From assembly GCF_037892195.1 (NCBI RefSeq), contig NZ_JATACI010000002.1, positions 1,984,001 through 2,048,000 on the forward strand: a stretch of 64,000 nt of DNA, given 5' to 3'. The notes under the pieces were generated by a model. It ran no database searches, had not been told where the DNA came from, and was given only the letters and a program-made list of their open reading frames with translations. A program made the translations under genes and the position numbers. The stretch is from Yoonia sp. GPGPB17 (GTDB lineage: Bacteria; Pseudomonadota; Alphaproteobacteria; Rhodobacterales; Rhodobacteraceae). Of the stretch, positions 1 to 9,970 are shown piece after piece; positions within the stretch are counted from its first letter, which is position 1; the number at the start of each line of letters is the position of its first letter.

Positions 1-19
1 TTTCTTCGCGGCGTGCCAT
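1..19 (-). CDS. Possible start of a truncated downstream gene
   Basis: An ATG on the minus strand at 19-17, four bases beyond the TctB stop, opens a frame beginning M-A-R-R-E-E that runs off the window edge. In tripartite tricarboxylate transporter operons the next gene is usually tctA, but these residues are not recognisable as a TctA start. Position alone supports the call. Confidence 0.3.
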
Positions 20-23
20 TGCC

Positions 24-527
24 TTAGTAAATGATCTCATACAAGAAGTTGAAAACCGGGTCCGTGAACGGCAACCCGGAGGGCATGGTGATCTGCATGG
101 CCCCTTCGAAAAAGAAGAACAGCGCAATCGGTGTAATGAGCGAGATGGACAAGCTCAGAATGAACCCGTGCCGCCCCAGAAACCAGACATAGTAGAACAA
201 GAACACCGCGATGGCGCCATACATCGAAATGATGCTGATCAACGCGACAAAGCCAATGATCCCGCCGCCGACAAAGATCAGGGACCGCCAGCCATGGCTA
301 TCGAGAACCGGTTCTTCTGATTGCGAGGGCGGGCTGGTGCCGCGCCACCAGTTGAAGGCGATACAGATGCAGCACACCAGCATGATTGCTGAGAGCCAGA
401 ATGGCCAGGCACCACCGCCCGGACCCGTACCCGAGATGTAGCCAATGGGCAGCTCGGTGCTTTTCCACATCAGGTACAACGAAAGAAGGGCCAGAAAACC
501 CGCGGTTAGAAGTTCGCCGACGCGCAT
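24..527 (-). CDS. tctB: Tripartite tricarboxylate transporter small subunit, TctB family
   Basis: The 167-residue protein is hydrophobic with about four membrane segments: one near the N-terminus, one after the PFWLSA stretch near residue 50, and two in the second half. Length and layout fit TctB, the small membrane subunit that works with the large TctA permease and a periplasmic TctC binding protein to import carboxylates. The ATG at 527 is preceded by a strong AAGGAGG ribosome site; an upstream TTG at 548 lies ahead of that site and is less likely. The gene sits 57 bases downstream of tctC on the same strand, so the two are probably cotranscribed. The substrate cannot be read from the sequence. 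Confidence 0.85.
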   Translation of the reverse strand: MRVGELLTAGFLALLSLYLMWKSTELPIGYISGTGPGGGAWPFWLSAIMLVCCICIAFNWWRGTSPPSQSEEPVLDSHGWRSLIFVGGGIIGFVALISIISMYGAIAVFLFYYVWFLGRHGFILSLSISLITPIALFFFFEGAMQITMPSGLPFTDPVFNFLYEIIY

Positions 528-584
528 CTGGCCCTCCTTGTTCTTCAACTCCCCTTAAGGGGCCTTAGTCTGTGTTCGCTTGGG

Positions 585-1556
585 TTACTCGCCCAGAGCG
601 GCCAGCAAAGCTTGGTGGTTTTCGACCTGCAGCGCCCAATAGTCACGCTGCTCGGCGGCATCCATCCAAAGTGGCGACAGGCTTTCGGAGGTCAGATAGC
701 CCTGCCATTGCTCGCTTTCGTAGATCTGTGTGAACAGAGCCTGATAATAGGCTGCGGCTTCGTCAGACATGCCTGGCGCACCAACGATAGCCCGCTGGTT
801 GTAGTACGAGAAATCATGACCCTGCTCTTTGATGGTTGGCACATCAGGATAGGTAGGCATCCGCTCGTCCGAGAATGCCAGAAGTGGTACGAAGTCGCCC
901 GCTTCATAAAAACCTTTTGCTTCTGCTGGGTTGTTCACAGTTGCCATAATCTGCTGGCCTGCAAGATCCTTGGCGACGGCACCACCGCCATCATAGGGAA
1001 TGTACTTGATATCCAGGTCATAGGCGCCGGACATATAAGCGATCACGATGCTGTCTTCCTGACCGGCTCCAGTACCGCCCATGACGAACTCACCATCCAT
1101 TTCCTGGACTTTGGCAACGTATTCTTCAAACGTCGTGATCCCGCTGTCCTTGTGCACCCACAAAACAAAAGGATCGACGCCCATCATGGCCACGGGTGTG
1201 AACGTCTGGATATCGATACCCAGGTTCTGCTGCCGCAGCGGCGTTGTGAAGAAGGAATTCAGTGTGACAAGGATCGTGTGATCAGGGTCGCTTGCAGTGT
1301 TGACGTGGATCAGCGCCTCGGCACCCGAACCGCCACCCTTATTGTTGGGTACAAGTGGCCGCGTGGTCAAATCTTCCTGTTCGGCCACCGCCTGAATAAA
1401 GCGTGCGATCTGATCAGCGCCACCACCTGCGCCTGCCATGATCACAAAGTCAATCGGTTTGCGCGGCTGCCAGTCTTGGGCCGCAGCCTGAATTGGCGCC
1501 GTGGCCAAAAGCGCTGCACCGGCAATCCCCATAAACGTACGTTTCGTCAATTTCAT
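585..1556 (-). CDS. tctC: Tripartite tricarboxylate transporter substrate-binding protein, TctC (Bug) family
   Basis: The 323-residue protein begins with a classical signal peptide (MKLTKRTFMGIAG, cleavage after an A-Q-A-A-A stretch near residue 26). The mature part has the Bug-family pattern: a glycine-rich loop (AGAGGGADQIARF) near residues 40-53, a GGTGAGQEDS loop that normally contacts the carboxylate ligand, and a PYDGGG motif in the middle. Family members bind carboxylates or related acids in the periplasm and deliver them to TctAB. A GGGGG-rich ribosome site precedes the ATG. It is the first visible gene of the tctC-tctB unit. Confidence 0.88.
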   Translation of the reverse strand: MKLTKRTFMGIAGAALLATAPIQAAAQDWQPRKPIDFVIMAGAGGGADQIARFIQAVAEQEDLTTRPLVPNNKGGGSGAEALIHVNTASDPDHTILVTLNSFFTTPLRQQNLGIDIQTFTPVAMMGVDPFVLWVHKDSGITTFEEYVAKVQEMDGEFVMGGTGAGQEDSIVIAYMSGAYDLDIKYIPYDGGGAVAKDLAGQQIMATVNNPAEAKGFYEAGDFVPLLAFSDERMPTYPDVPTIKEQGHDFSYYNQRAIVGAPGMSDEAAAYYQALFTQIYESEQWQGYLTSESLSPLWMDAAEQRDYWALQVENHQALLAALGE

Positions 1557-1716
1557 CGAGTTTTCCCCCTAATTTGGACGCGAGTGTTTTTATTCGGATG
1601 CAATTGCATACAACCGAAGACTGTACTTGGAAAAAATATTCATCTTTAATGATTTAGAAACTACTTGGTTGAAGGTGTATTTCAAGTAAAACTTTTCTGC
1701 ACCCGCAATGTACACC

Positions 1717-2571
1717 TCAGTGTACAAAGATAACGGGTATTTCTGCTTTATCTACAACGGTTTGCGTGTTTCCGCCAAACAGCGTTTCCCGCTCGTGATT
1801 CTGCCCGTAAGCCCCCATAACAAGCAGGCTGGCACCAAGCTCAACGGTCTTTGTCAGCAGCTCTTCACCGGGGTTTCGCCCTTCAAAACGATGAACCTGG
1901 GCCGCAATACCATGTAACTGGTAGTAGCTCACCAGCTCATCTGAGGTGGTGCCCTTGGTTTCCGCCGAACCACCGCAAAGCACGGTCACAAGCTCGGCTG
2001 ATCGGGCCATATCCAAGGTCATTGCTACGGCGCGCGACGCCTCAAGTGATCCGTTCCACGCTACCGCGATATGTTGGCCGAAGTCAGCTGGAACATGACG
2101 GCGTTGCGGGCACATCATGACCGGACGACCGGTGCGAAACAAAGCCGACTTAAGCGAATTGGCCCCCAGATTGCGATCTCTGTCTGGCTTGGCCACGACG
2201 ACAAGATCGGCAAGCCGCCCATTGCGTTTGATGACATCCGCCATCAGCCCATTCTCTTCCTTAAAGTCGATTGAGGCCACATCGTGCAGCATCCCATCCC
2301 CTTTGGTCAGGCCGAGCGATACGGTCAATGTCTGCACCTGATCTCGCACCCCTTGTTCTTCCTGATCGGCCAATTCACGGGCTTGTTTGGCCAACGTTTC
2401 GCGTGCAAATGCCGGAAGCTGCACACCGTAAGGCATCAGGTCCTCAGTTCTGGCCCGGCAATGAGCGACGGCGATATGCGCCGTGTGACGTATCGCGAGA
2501 GCGGCCGCGTGACCAATAACCGTCTCGATCATACCATCACCACGTACAGGCACAAAAATCTTGCTAAGCAT
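1717..2571 (-). CDS. Universal stress protein with two tandem Usp domains
   Basis: The 284-residue protein consists of two Usp (UspA-like) domains. The second carries an ATP-binding pattern G-2x-G-9x-G near its end (GAYGQNHERETLFGG) and closes with VIFVH, as is usual for the last strand. The ATG at 2571 is chosen because MLSKIFVPVRGDG is a typical Usp start and an AAGGA site lies about eight bases upstream; an upstream ATG at 2595 would add eight residues. Such proteins respond to stress or growth arrest, and many bind ATP. Its neighbours give no firm functional link. Confidence 0.85.
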   Translation of the reverse strand: MLSKIFVPVRGDGMIETVIGHAAALAIRHTAHIAVAHCRARTEDLMPYGVQLPAFARETLAKQARELADQEEQGVRDQVQTLTVSLGLTKGDGMLHDVASIDFKEENGLMADVIKRNGRLADLVVVAKPDRDRNLGANSLKSALFRTGRPVMMCPQRRHVPADFGQHIAVAWNGSLEASRAVAMTLDMARSAELVTVLCGGSAETKGTTSDELVSYYQLHGIAAQVHRFEGRNPGEELLTKTVELGASLLVMGAYGQNHERETLFGGNTQTVVDKAEIPVIFVH

Positions 2572-2742
2572 GGGGATGTTCCTTTTCGCCGCCATCTGCC
2601 GAGAGACGCTGTATCAGGCAAACACCTGATCTCCTCGCGCACCCTCACTACACCCTGCGCCAGGTGCAAGGCAGACACAACTTATTGTAGTGCGGGAGCG
2701 AGATATATCGCAAAAGAAAAATCAGATGGTATCGTTTTGTGG

Positions 2743-3930
2743 TCAATCTACCCGGTGCAATCTGATCGCCTGCGAGGCCTCAGGCGAGGAAATCCCCCAT
2801 AAATCATGCAATAGCCCGGCATAGAGGTGCCGATAGTCAGTGGTATGTACAAGATCATCGTCAACAAGCCGGTCCAACGCGACCCGGCGACCACCAAAGC
2901 CACCAGCAACATGTCCACCAGCCACAAAGACCGGCGCAGCGGTACCGTGGTCCGTGCCATAGGACCCGTTTTCACGGGCTGTTCGGCCAAACTCCGAATA
3001 GGTGACGATGGTAACATCATCCCACAGTCCGATCTGACGCAAAGCATCTGCGAAGGCCCCCAGGGATGCGCTGAGGTCACCAAGCAAGAAAGCATGCTCA
3101 TCAGGCTGGTTGTCATGTGTATCGTAACCGCCCTGCACGACCTTCAGCACCGGGACATCAACCCCCGCATCAAGCAAACGCGCTGCGGTGCGAAGTTGGC
3201 TTCCCAATTCACTACGCGGGAAATCAAAACGTCGGGCCGCGGAGCGTTCCAACTTGCGCACAATCAGGTCACCAGTAACCTGCGCGCTTTCATAAGTGCG
3301 CAAAACATGCTCAAGCGGTGACTTGACTTCATTGGGTCTGATCGCGTGGCGCATGCCGGGCAGGTTCTCGATGGTTTCCAGAAAAACATCTTCATCACGC
3401 ATCGCCGAGAAACGACCCTCCCCTGACAGCGGGCCCATCTCCCCTCCCAACACCAGACCGGAAACATCGGCTTTTTGCGGCGCGCGTCCATCCGCGAAAG
3501 CACTTGCGATCCACCCGTCACGGGCCAAGCTATCGGCCCCCTGCCCCGCATTCCAGATTTCAATGGAACGAAAGTGCGAACGGTTCGGGTTCGGATATCC
3601 CACGCCCTCAACAATCCTGAGCGCACCCTCTTCCCACAGATCCGCGCAAGCGCGCATCGCGCCATGCAGTGCAGTGTCATCGTCAAGACGTAGACCATCT
3701 GCCGTCGCGATCCCGATTTCGGGCCGAAGGCCGCGGTAGGCGGTATCCGTGATTGGAATGACAGTGTTCAACCCATCATTGCCACCGGCCAACTCGATCA
3801 ACACCAATGTTTTACCATGTGGCAGTGTCCGCCGCTGCGCAGCCACAAATTCAGGTATTGTGATCAATGGCAGGCTACCAAGACCGGTGCCAAGCGCTGA
3901 AAGAAAACGGCGACGTGAGAGAGTGTTCAT
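2743..3930 (-). CDS. DUF1501 family exported protein with Tat signal
   Basis: The 395-residue protein starts with a twin-arginine signal (SRRRFLSALG at residues 5-14), so it should be exported folded. The mature part shows DUF1501 hallmarks: ELAGGNDGLNTVIP near residue 45, a GYDTHDNQ motif near residue 265, YSEFGRT near residue 312 and a TDHGTAAP stretch soon after. DUF1501 proteins are distant relatives of sulfatases and phosphatases, and their function is not established. The ATG at 3930 has an AGGAG site at good spacing; the ATG at 3948 lies before that site. The gene lies 25 bases downstream of a DUF1800 gene, a widely conserved pairing, and both are probably made from one transcript. Confidence 0.85.
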   Translation of the reverse strand: MNTLSRRRFLSALGTGLGSLPLITIPEFVAAQRRTLPHGKTLVLIELAGGNDGLNTVIPITDTAYRGLRPEIGIATADGLRLDDDTALHGAMRACADLWEEGALRIVEGVGYPNPNRSHFRSIEIWNAGQGADSLARDGWIASAFADGRAPQKADVSGLVLGGEMGPLSGEGRFSAMRDEDVFLETIENLPGMRHAIRPNEVKSPLEHVLRTYESAQVTGDLIVRKLERSAARRFDFPRSELGSQLRTAARLLDAGVDVPVLKVVQGGYDTHDNQPDEHAFLLGDLSASLGAFADALRQIGLWDDVTIVTYSEFGRTARENGSYGTDHGTAAPVFVAGGHVAGGFGGRRVALDRLVDDDLVHTTDYRHLYAGLLHDLWGISSPEASQAIRLHRVD

Positions 3931-3955
3931 GATCGGGCTCCTGGGCATGGGTACA

Positions 3956-6037
3956 TTAGTTGACTTGATACTCTGGCGATAAGATCAGCGCTCGGATCAG
4001 CGCATCAACATCCTGGGCGATTAGTTCTTCTCGTTGGCCACGGCTCTGGCGTGGCACAGAGAGCAAAGCCGCCGCCGCGCGTTTACTATCCAATCCACCC
4101 GCTGGCAGATCAGCCAGCCACGCGCCCGCCTCCTCATAGATGACCGATGGGATCGCTGGCCTGATGCGGGCCTGTTCGGCCGCCTCTAAATAGCTGTCAA
4201 TATCATCCAAGTCGCGCACTGCGGCATAGCCCTGCAGCCCCAAAATACCCGGTGCGCGCAACCCCTGCACCAGCTCGGTATCCGTTGGGCCAATCGCAGT
4301 TTCACTGTCACGGCCAAGATCTTCGGCTATTGCCACCACCTTATCAATGGACGGTATAGTGTAGCTTTCCTCTTCCGCCTCCGCCTGCCAGATGACCTGT
4401 TGTGCCGTGGTCCCGATCAACGTGGGTAGATGCGCGGCGATAGCTTGCAAAAGCGCGATATCTTCGCGGGACGCGCCTGTAAGATCCTCTTCCCGCGCAC
4501 CCTCCCATGGACTGTACCAAACCCACCCGTCCTCACCTTCGATCTCGCGGAAGCAACGGGGACGGCAGTCAGCCTTCAAGATGCCGTAACCAGCGTAATC
4601 CTCTTCCGTATTCACCTCGATCCAAACAGGAAGGGATCGCCAAGTATGCCCCTCAAAGGACACATCATACAGAATGAACAACCCGCCCGTCCCAACAGCA
4701 CTTTGTTCCACTTCGATGGCAAAGACCTGGCCGACCCGCAGACCGTCTGTCGTCGCAGCCAGAGGACCAGCCAAACTGTTGCCAGACGTCATCATCGGAG
4801 CCGAAACTGCCTCATCATCCAAATCGCCAAAGGCAAAATAGCTGAGCGTGGTGGCACGTGCCGTCGCACTGGCATCGTTCAGCCACGACACGCCTTGGGG
4901 CCACCCGCCTACATTTGGTGGAAAAAACAACGCCTGCCCCATGTCATGGGACAACCATGCGAGACCTGTTGAATTCTCAACCGGCGTTCCCAGACTGCGC
5001 AGGGTACTCACAATCAGTTCCACAGGGGACTTGATCAGACGCCCGCGATTCTCTGGTGCCCAGAACGCCCCAGACAGGAACATCTCGCGCAGAAGCGGCT
5101 CAAGCTCTAAATGGTTTTCGCGCCAAATCGCGCTCAGGCGGCTTACCTCTGCGGGGTCGGGTTGATCAGAGATGAAGGTCTTCCAAAGCTTTTCGACAAT
5201 GTAGGGGCCAAATTCGGGATGGGCCAAGGCAATCCTGGCGACATCTGCCGCGCCCAACCTGCCGGTCTGACCCAAGAGCGTTTTCATACCCGGATCATGG
5301 TCGTTCGGGTAGAACGCATAGACCGGGGCGCTTAGTTCAGCGATAGAATGTCCAGTCAGCGCGCGTGCTGCCGCTTCGACATCGGCCTGCGTATAGCCGC
5401 GCCCCTCTCCAAGGGTGAACAACTCCAGAAACTCACGGCCAAGGTTTTCATTTGGACTATCTGCAAAGTTCTCGGTGTTGGATAGATAGACCAGCATCGC
5501 GGGGTCTTGGAGAATGCCATGAGCAAGGTCCGAGAAGTTCCCCGCAGCATTCGCACGGAAGAACTGGTTCTGGCGGCCCATCCATTGCGGGTTCTCCACG
5601 CCCTCATAAGAGGTGGCAAAATGGTCATGCCAAAAAAGCGTTAGGCGTTCCGTAAGCGGGCTTGGCGTCGCGACCATTTCTGACATCCACCAGCCGCTCA
5701 ACTCTTCGATTTCCATCCAGCGGTTGGCGAAAAACAGCTCATCCGCTGTTTGACCCAGCGTCCAGATGTACTCGGCGGGGTAGTCAGGTGCATTTACCCA
5801 GTCAGGCATGGGGATCGACGGGTCGGGCGACAACGTGCCAAGGATGGCAGCAACGCCCTCTGCGTAAGACTTGCCTGTTAGCGCCTTGATCTCTTGTGGC
5901 GACGCGCCGAAGCCGGTGCGGCCAATCAGGTGCCGTGCTTCCTCGGGCGTCATTGCAGCGGGGCCTGCGGCAGCGGGGCCCGCAAACAGGGCAATGGCTG
6001 ATGCAGCTAGGGCAGCAGGCAAACACTTCATCTTCAA
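3956..6037 (-). CDS. DUF1800 family exported protein
   Basis: The 693-residue protein has a signal peptide (MKMKCLPAALAAS, cleavage near AAAG at residue 25) followed by a DUF1800 domain. Visible marks are the ARHLIGRTGFG start near residue 35, FWHDHFATS near residue 140, NENLGREFLELFTLGEG in the middle and FPPNVGGWPQG near residue 370. At close to 700 residues it is longer than many family members; the extra C-terminal part is acidic and has no fold I recognise. DUF1800 and DUF1501 genes occur together in many bacteria and are presumed to act in the same envelope process, which is not defined. Confidence 0.82.
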   Translation of the reverse strand: MKMKCLPAALAASAIALFAGPAAAGPAAMTPEEARHLIGRTGFGASPQEIKALTGKSYAEGVAAILGTLSPDPSIPMPDWVNAPDYPAEYIWTLGQTADELFFANRWMEIEELSGWWMSEMVATPSPLTERLTLFWHDHFATSYEGVENPQWMGRQNQFFRANAAGNFSDLAHGILQDPAMLVYLSNTENFADSPNENLGREFLELFTLGEGRGYTQADVEAAARALTGHSIAELSAPVYAFYPNDHDPGMKTLLGQTGRLGAADVARIALAHPEFGPYIVEKLWKTFISDQPDPAEVSRLSAIWRENHLELEPLLREMFLSGAFWAPENRGRLIKSPVELIVSTLRSLGTPVENSTGLAWLSHDMGQALFFPPNVGGWPQGVSWLNDASATARATTLSYFAFGDLDDEAVSAPMMTSGNSLAGPLAATTDGLRVGQVFAIEVEQSAVGTGGLFILYDVSFEGHTWRSLPVWIEVNTEEDYAGYGILKADCRPRCFREIEGEDGWVWYSPWEGAREEDLTGASREDIALLQAIAAHLPTLIGTTAQQVIWQAEAEEESYTIPSIDKVVAIAEDLGRDSETAIGPTDTELVQGLRAPGILGLQGYAAVRDLDDIDSYLEAAEQARIRPAIPSVIYEEAGAWLADLPAGGLDSKRAAAALLSVPRQSRGQREELIAQDVDALIRALILSPEYQVN

Positions 6038-6129
6038 TACTCCAATCGAGGTTGCTTGTTGTGTCTAGCACCTAAAAAGGAATTGACGTGTTACATGTCC
6101 CGGTCGGTTTTCATACGATCCTGTATGGT

Positions 6130-7514
6130 TCAATCAGGTCTTTGAAACATAATACGAAAATGCGCACCCTTGGCGTCAGACTCAACTGTCGCCTGCGCAT
6201 CGTGCAGATCAGCGATCGCTTTCACAAGGCTCAGTCCCAGACCGTTGCCCGGTGACGTCCGGCTACGATCGGCACGGAAAAAGCGATCAAAGACGCGGCC
6301 CTGATCCGGGAGCGCTATTCCCGGCCCATCATCCTGGACATGCAGGCTGATATCATCGTCGCGACGCAATCGCAGATGCACCTTGGCCGCATCGCGGCTA
6401 TGCTCCAATGCGTTTTCCAGAAGGTTCGCCAAAAGTTGCTGCAACAACTCTGGATCACCACGGAGATGCACTTTGGGCGCGATATCAACGGTAAGTGCTT
6501 TGTCAGCATCCTCAAACACCGGCGTGTAAGCCTCGCCCAGATCACGGACCAGTTGGGATAGATCGACGTCCACAAAGGCGGCGCGGCGTCCGCCTGCTTC
6601 AACTTCGCCCAAACGCAGGATCGCATTGAAAATCCGCAACACCTGAGACAGGTAGTTTTCGGCCGCCTCGACATGTTCGGCGACTGCCGCGCTGTCTTGC
6701 ATGTCGCGGCGGATCAGTTCCAGACGTCCGGCAACATTGGCCAAGGGTGTTTTTAGGTCATGGGCAACCCCGCCAGAAACGGCCTCGATATTGCTATTGA
6801 GCGTATCCACCCGATCCAGCATCTGGTTGATCCCCAGCGACAACCGATCGAATTCATCAAACCGCCCGGTTACAGGCGCGCGGCGTGCCATTTCACCCCG
6901 CGCCACAGCCGCTGCCGTTTGTGAAACACCTTCAATCCGGTTAAAGACCCCCGGCTCAGAAAAAACCCGGTGATCAGCGCCAGCGGCAGCACGATCATGA
7001 TCATCGCGAAGGTGCCAAAAGCTGCAAAACTCAACGCTTCGTAGTGCCTCTGCGGGATGAACTCAGCTACAGTGATTGTTGAACCGCCGCGCAACTGAAC
7101 TGTTTGCGCGCGGACCTCTTCCGCGATCTCGGGATGTGGCAGGATAAACCGCTCTACTTCTGCGTCCGCCCACAGGTCGGAATAGCCCGCTTGCACCTCT
7201 CCTTGCGCATTGCGAAAGGTGAAAACTTGCTGTTCTTCTTCAAGGATCCAGTAAATCTCATCTGACGGCCAAATCACCCCGTCCTCGACGGCGATCCGAT
7301 CAATCAGTGCCTGCTCGCTCTCGCCGTAGAACAGCTCTTCTCCATACGCTAAAGTTTCGGCAATCCGGTCCTCCTGATTGTTCGTGATTGTTACCACTGT
7401 CACCCAGGTCAGCATCCAAAGCGCCGCGAGCGAGATCAGAACAAATAGTCCCGCGGCCGCAAGCACCCGTTGGAAGACCGACGATCCCAGAATGCTATGG
7501 CGCGTCGATGACAT
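6130..7514 (-). CDS. Sensor histidine kinase with one-base frameshift
   Basis: Two overlapping frames together encode one kinase of 461 residues. The N-terminal frame (7514 to about 6950) has a membrane segment near residues 14-36, a periplasmic sensor part and a second membrane segment ending LALITGFFLSR. The C-terminal frame supplies the HAMP end, a phosphoacceptor box GGVAHDLKTPLANV, the N box (LLANLLENALEHS) and the G boxes (DDGPGIALPD, GNGLGLSLV). They meet at a run of five C at 6948-6952; adding one base gives a continuous HAMP region reading SRxVFNRIEG. If the missing base is a C the site would read GCCGGC. The start overlaps the stop of the response regulator gene by 20 bases. A sequencing indel is more likely than a real mutation, because both halves are well conserved. 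Confidence 0.82.
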
Positions 7515-8169
7515 AGCCTGCCCCCCTGATCGTGCGTATCATCTCCTGCGCATAGGGTTTGTCGACCTTCGCGCGCAGTCTGCTCATATGGGTCTGGACA
7601 AGGCTGGTTTTTGGATCAAAGCGGTACCCCCAGACCTGTTCCAACAGCATGCTGCGGGTTACCACCTCACCCGGGCGCTGGATCAAGTAGTCAAGCAACC
7701 GGTATTCTAGCGGTGACAAATCCAGCCTGTCACCACCGCGCATCGCCTGCCTTGAAATACGATCCAAATGCAGGTCCCCCAGATGCAGGTTTGTCGCCTT
7801 GACGGCCATTGGTGGGCGGCGGGCAAGGCTTCGGAGGCGCGCAACCAGCTCTGACATCGCAAAGGGCTTCACCAGATAGTCATCGGCCCCGGCCTCCAAC
7901 CCCTCAACCCGATCCTCTAGACCGGAGCGGGCTGTCAGCATCAAGATCGGGGTCGTGATCTTGGCACCACGCATTAAGCGCAAAGCGTCTACGCCGTCCA
8001 TACCCGGCAACATGCGGTCAAGGACAATAGCATCAAAGCTACGTCCGGCGAGCGTCAGCATCGCCTCTTGCGGGGCATTGTGCCACGTGACTTCCCATCC
8101 CGCCTCGCGCAGACCACGCGTCAGGTAGTTTGCTGTTTCAGTGTCATCCTCAACAATGAGAATTTTCAT
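7495..8169 (-). CDS. OmpR/PhoB-family response regulator
   Basis: The 224-residue protein has a receiver domain (MKILIVEDDTETANYL start, acidic pair ED-D, phosphoacceptor in LDRMLPGMDG, conserved Lys in DDYLVKPF) followed by a winged-helix DNA-binding domain with LSPLEYRLLDYL and the recognition region around YRFDPKTSLVQTHMSRLR, ending IRTIRGAGYVI. The ATG at 8169 is chosen because the receiver begins at once; the same frame is open upstream but without similarity. It is the partner of the overlapping histidine kinase and would bind DNA as a phosphorylated dimer. The targets are unknown; the adjacent DUF1800/DUF1501 genes on the same strand are candidates. Confidence 0.88.
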   Translation of the reverse strand: MKILIVEDDTETANYLTRGLREAGWEVTWHNAPQEAMLTLAGRSFDAIVLDRMLPGMDGVDALRLMRGAKITTPILMLTARSGLEDRVEGLEAGADDYLVKPFAMSELVARLRSLARRPPMAVKATNLHLGDLHLDRISRQAMRGGDRLDLSPLEYRLLDYLIQRPGEVVTRSMLLEQVWGYRFDPKTSLVQTHMSRLRAKVDKPYAQEMIRTIRGAGYVIDAP

Positions 8170-8342
8170 TGCTCTGCCTAGCTTATCAATCCTGCACTCA
8201 GCGGAGTTTGGGTGTTTTCGAGTTTGTTCACAAGACAAGCGTGCGTTGCCCACTCTTTCAAGCACTGCATTCCCTTTCCAAGGTGTCTCGACAAGCTGGC
8301 CCGATGATGAGAGCGTTGTTCTCTTAATTTCGGGGGGAGCGC

Positions 8343-8867
8343 GTGCGCTTAGCAATCCAGACACATTTAAAGTACCGGACCGCTGCACCATGCAGCTTGC
8401 TGTTGCAGATTGAATCAATGCAGGACGCCAGCCAACTCGTTGAAACAAGCGAACTGCGCTGCACACACCCGGTCTTATGGAACTCTATTGCCGGACAAGA
8501 CGACGTTGGACAGCGGCGATGGGGCCAAGTCGAGGGTATCTTCGATTGCACCTACTCCGCCGTCGTGCGTGTTGACCGACCGGACCTTGTACTTTCTTCA
8601 AGGCAAGCCAGTCCGATTGTTACACTGTAAGCCCATGTCACACCCTATTTGATGCCATCGCGCTATTGTCACCCGGAGGCATTCCTGACCTTTGTACCCA
8701 TGCAGTTCGGAGACTTATCCGGCGGCGCGCTAATCACAAAAATGGCAGATTGGATTGACCGTCACTTCACCTACGACAACGGCGCTAGCGCGGCCGTCAC
8801 GACAGCGACGGATAGCTTTCACGCCAAGGCGGGGGTCTGCCGCGACTACGCCCATGACACAAAGTAG
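8343..8867 (+). pseudogene. Decayed transglutaminase-like gene
   Basis: One frame from a GTG at 8343 reads like the N-terminal half of bacterial transglutaminase-like proteins: a VRLAIQTHLKY start, then PYLMPSRYC at about residue 100, GDLSGGA, and the catalytic Cys context AGVCRDYAH near residue 168. A TAA interrupts it at 8628-8630, inside GTAAGC where L-P-A would be expected, so this stop may be one of the GCCGGC-type lesions described elsewhere. The frame ends at 8867, just after the Cys motif, and the His/Asp half of the catalytic domain is not recognisable downstream. It is probably a true remnant. Confidence 0.6.
8627..8632. other. Possible lesion of a GCCGGC site (GTAAGC)
   Basis: GTAAGC creates the only stop inside the 8343 reading frame. 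Replacing it with GCCGGC turns L-stop-A into L-P-A with no frame change. This is the weakest member of the set, because the gene is also truncated later. Confidence 0.35.
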
Positions 8868-9235
8868 TTTAAGATCAGGACAAATAGACATGCTGTGATC
8901 CGCGTGTTTCATCGGCGCAAAGATTGAACGGCGAGGTGCAGACGCTGGATCGTGGTGCATCTCCGTCTGCCCGGCTTAGCGAATGGCGGTTGACCAATGG
9001 GCATTGTCATCGCAGATCAGAGATCGCCTGTGACGATCGAGAAAGAACGGTGGTGGGATTTCCAACTTGACCGGTTTTTTGGGAATCGAAGGAGCTTCAA
9101 AAAAACCCAAAATCGTCTGTGCTTGGCATCCTTATAAACGCCTGCTCCGAAACTTACAAAACTGTAAGTCTGGTGAGACCCCCGGGGCAGACAGGATCCG
9201 TAAGTTTTGGTCACCAACGCGGAACGGAGATCGTC
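8868..9235. other. Gene-free stretch after the transglutaminase remnant
   Basis: No continuous coding frame with recognisable similarity is seen here. The segment presumably holds unrecognisable remains of the preceding pseudogene and the promoter of the glycosyltransferase gene. A GCTTAGC lies within it near 8978, but there is no frame with which to test it. Confidence 0.5.
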
Positions 9236-9970
9236 ATGAGTGCCTGTCAACTTTCAATCATCATCATCACCCTGAACGAAGAACGTCGTTTGCCAAGGCT
9301 GCTTGATGATCTGGCAGCACAAAGCTGGCAAGGCTTTGAGGTCATCCATGTTGATAGCGACAGCGATGATGCCACCATTGCGGTATCTCAGCAGCACGCG
9401 GCACAGTTTCCGGAGTACCAAGTGATAAGAATGCCGACGCGCGGGGTCAGTTTGGGCCGCAACACAGGGGCGGCTGTGGCGACAGGACAACGGCTTCTTT
9501 TTCTGGACGCGGACACCCGGCTACCGCCCGATTTCCTACGAAGCGCCATGCGCGATCTCGATACAACAGCAGCCGATGTTGGGATCGCGCTGATGTCAGC
9601 CGAAGGACTGCCATTGCTCTACAGACTTGGCTTTGGCGCATTCAACCTTGGCATCCGGCTCACCAAGCCCATTTTCCCAACGGCCATCGGGGCCTGTTTG
9701 TTTTCAACACCTGACGTCCACCGATCCATCTGTGGCTTTGACGAAACGATCGAGCTCTGCGAAGACTGTGACTATGTGCTGCGGGCCTCCCATACACCGG
9801 ACGCCAACTTGCTAATCTTAAAGCCGAAATTCTGCTTTGACCCCCGAAGATTAGAGCAAGACGGCTTCTTCGCCACAGGTTTGATATACCTCAAAGCGAA
9901 CCTGTTAAGGGCGCTACGGGGTGAGTTGCGCAATCAGGAAATCACGTACCGTTTCGGTCACTATCATTAG
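9236..9970 (+). CDS. Family 2 glycosyltransferase
   Basis: The 244-residue protein has the GT-A start of family 2 glycosyltransferases: QLSIIIITLNEERRLPRLLDDL at residues 5-26, HVDSDSDDAT near residue 40, a GRNTGA motif near residue 75 and the metal/nucleotide-sugar DxD motif in LFLDADTRL near residue 90. A hydrophobic segment lies in the C-terminal third. Family members transfer sugar from a nucleotide donor to an acceptor, often a lipid or polysaccharide; the acceptor is unknown here. The ATG at 9236 is chosen because homology begins immediately. It overlaps or abuts the downstream DedA-LssY gene, so coupled expression is likely. Confidence 0.82.
   Translation: MSACQLSIIIITLNEERRLPRLLDDLAAQSWQGFEVIHVDSDSDDATIAVSQQHAAQFPEYQVIRMPTRGVSLGRNTGAAVATGQRLLFLDADTRLPPDFLRSAMRDLDTTAADVGIALMSAEGLPLLYRLGFGAFNLGIRLTKPIFPTAIGACLFSTPDVHRSICGFDETIELCEDCDYVLRASHTPDANLLILKPKFCFDPRRLEQDGFFATGLIYLKANLLRALRGELRNQEITYRFGHYH

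Noticed and set aside
612..1649. Long plus-strand open frame opposite tctC
   Set aside because: It is the antisense shadow of the binding-protein gene, with no ribosome site or family motif.
2563..2569. GCTAAGC at the start of the universal stress protein gene
   Set aside because: It encodes M-L-S-K with a good ribosome site and a typical Usp start; changing it would destroy the frame.
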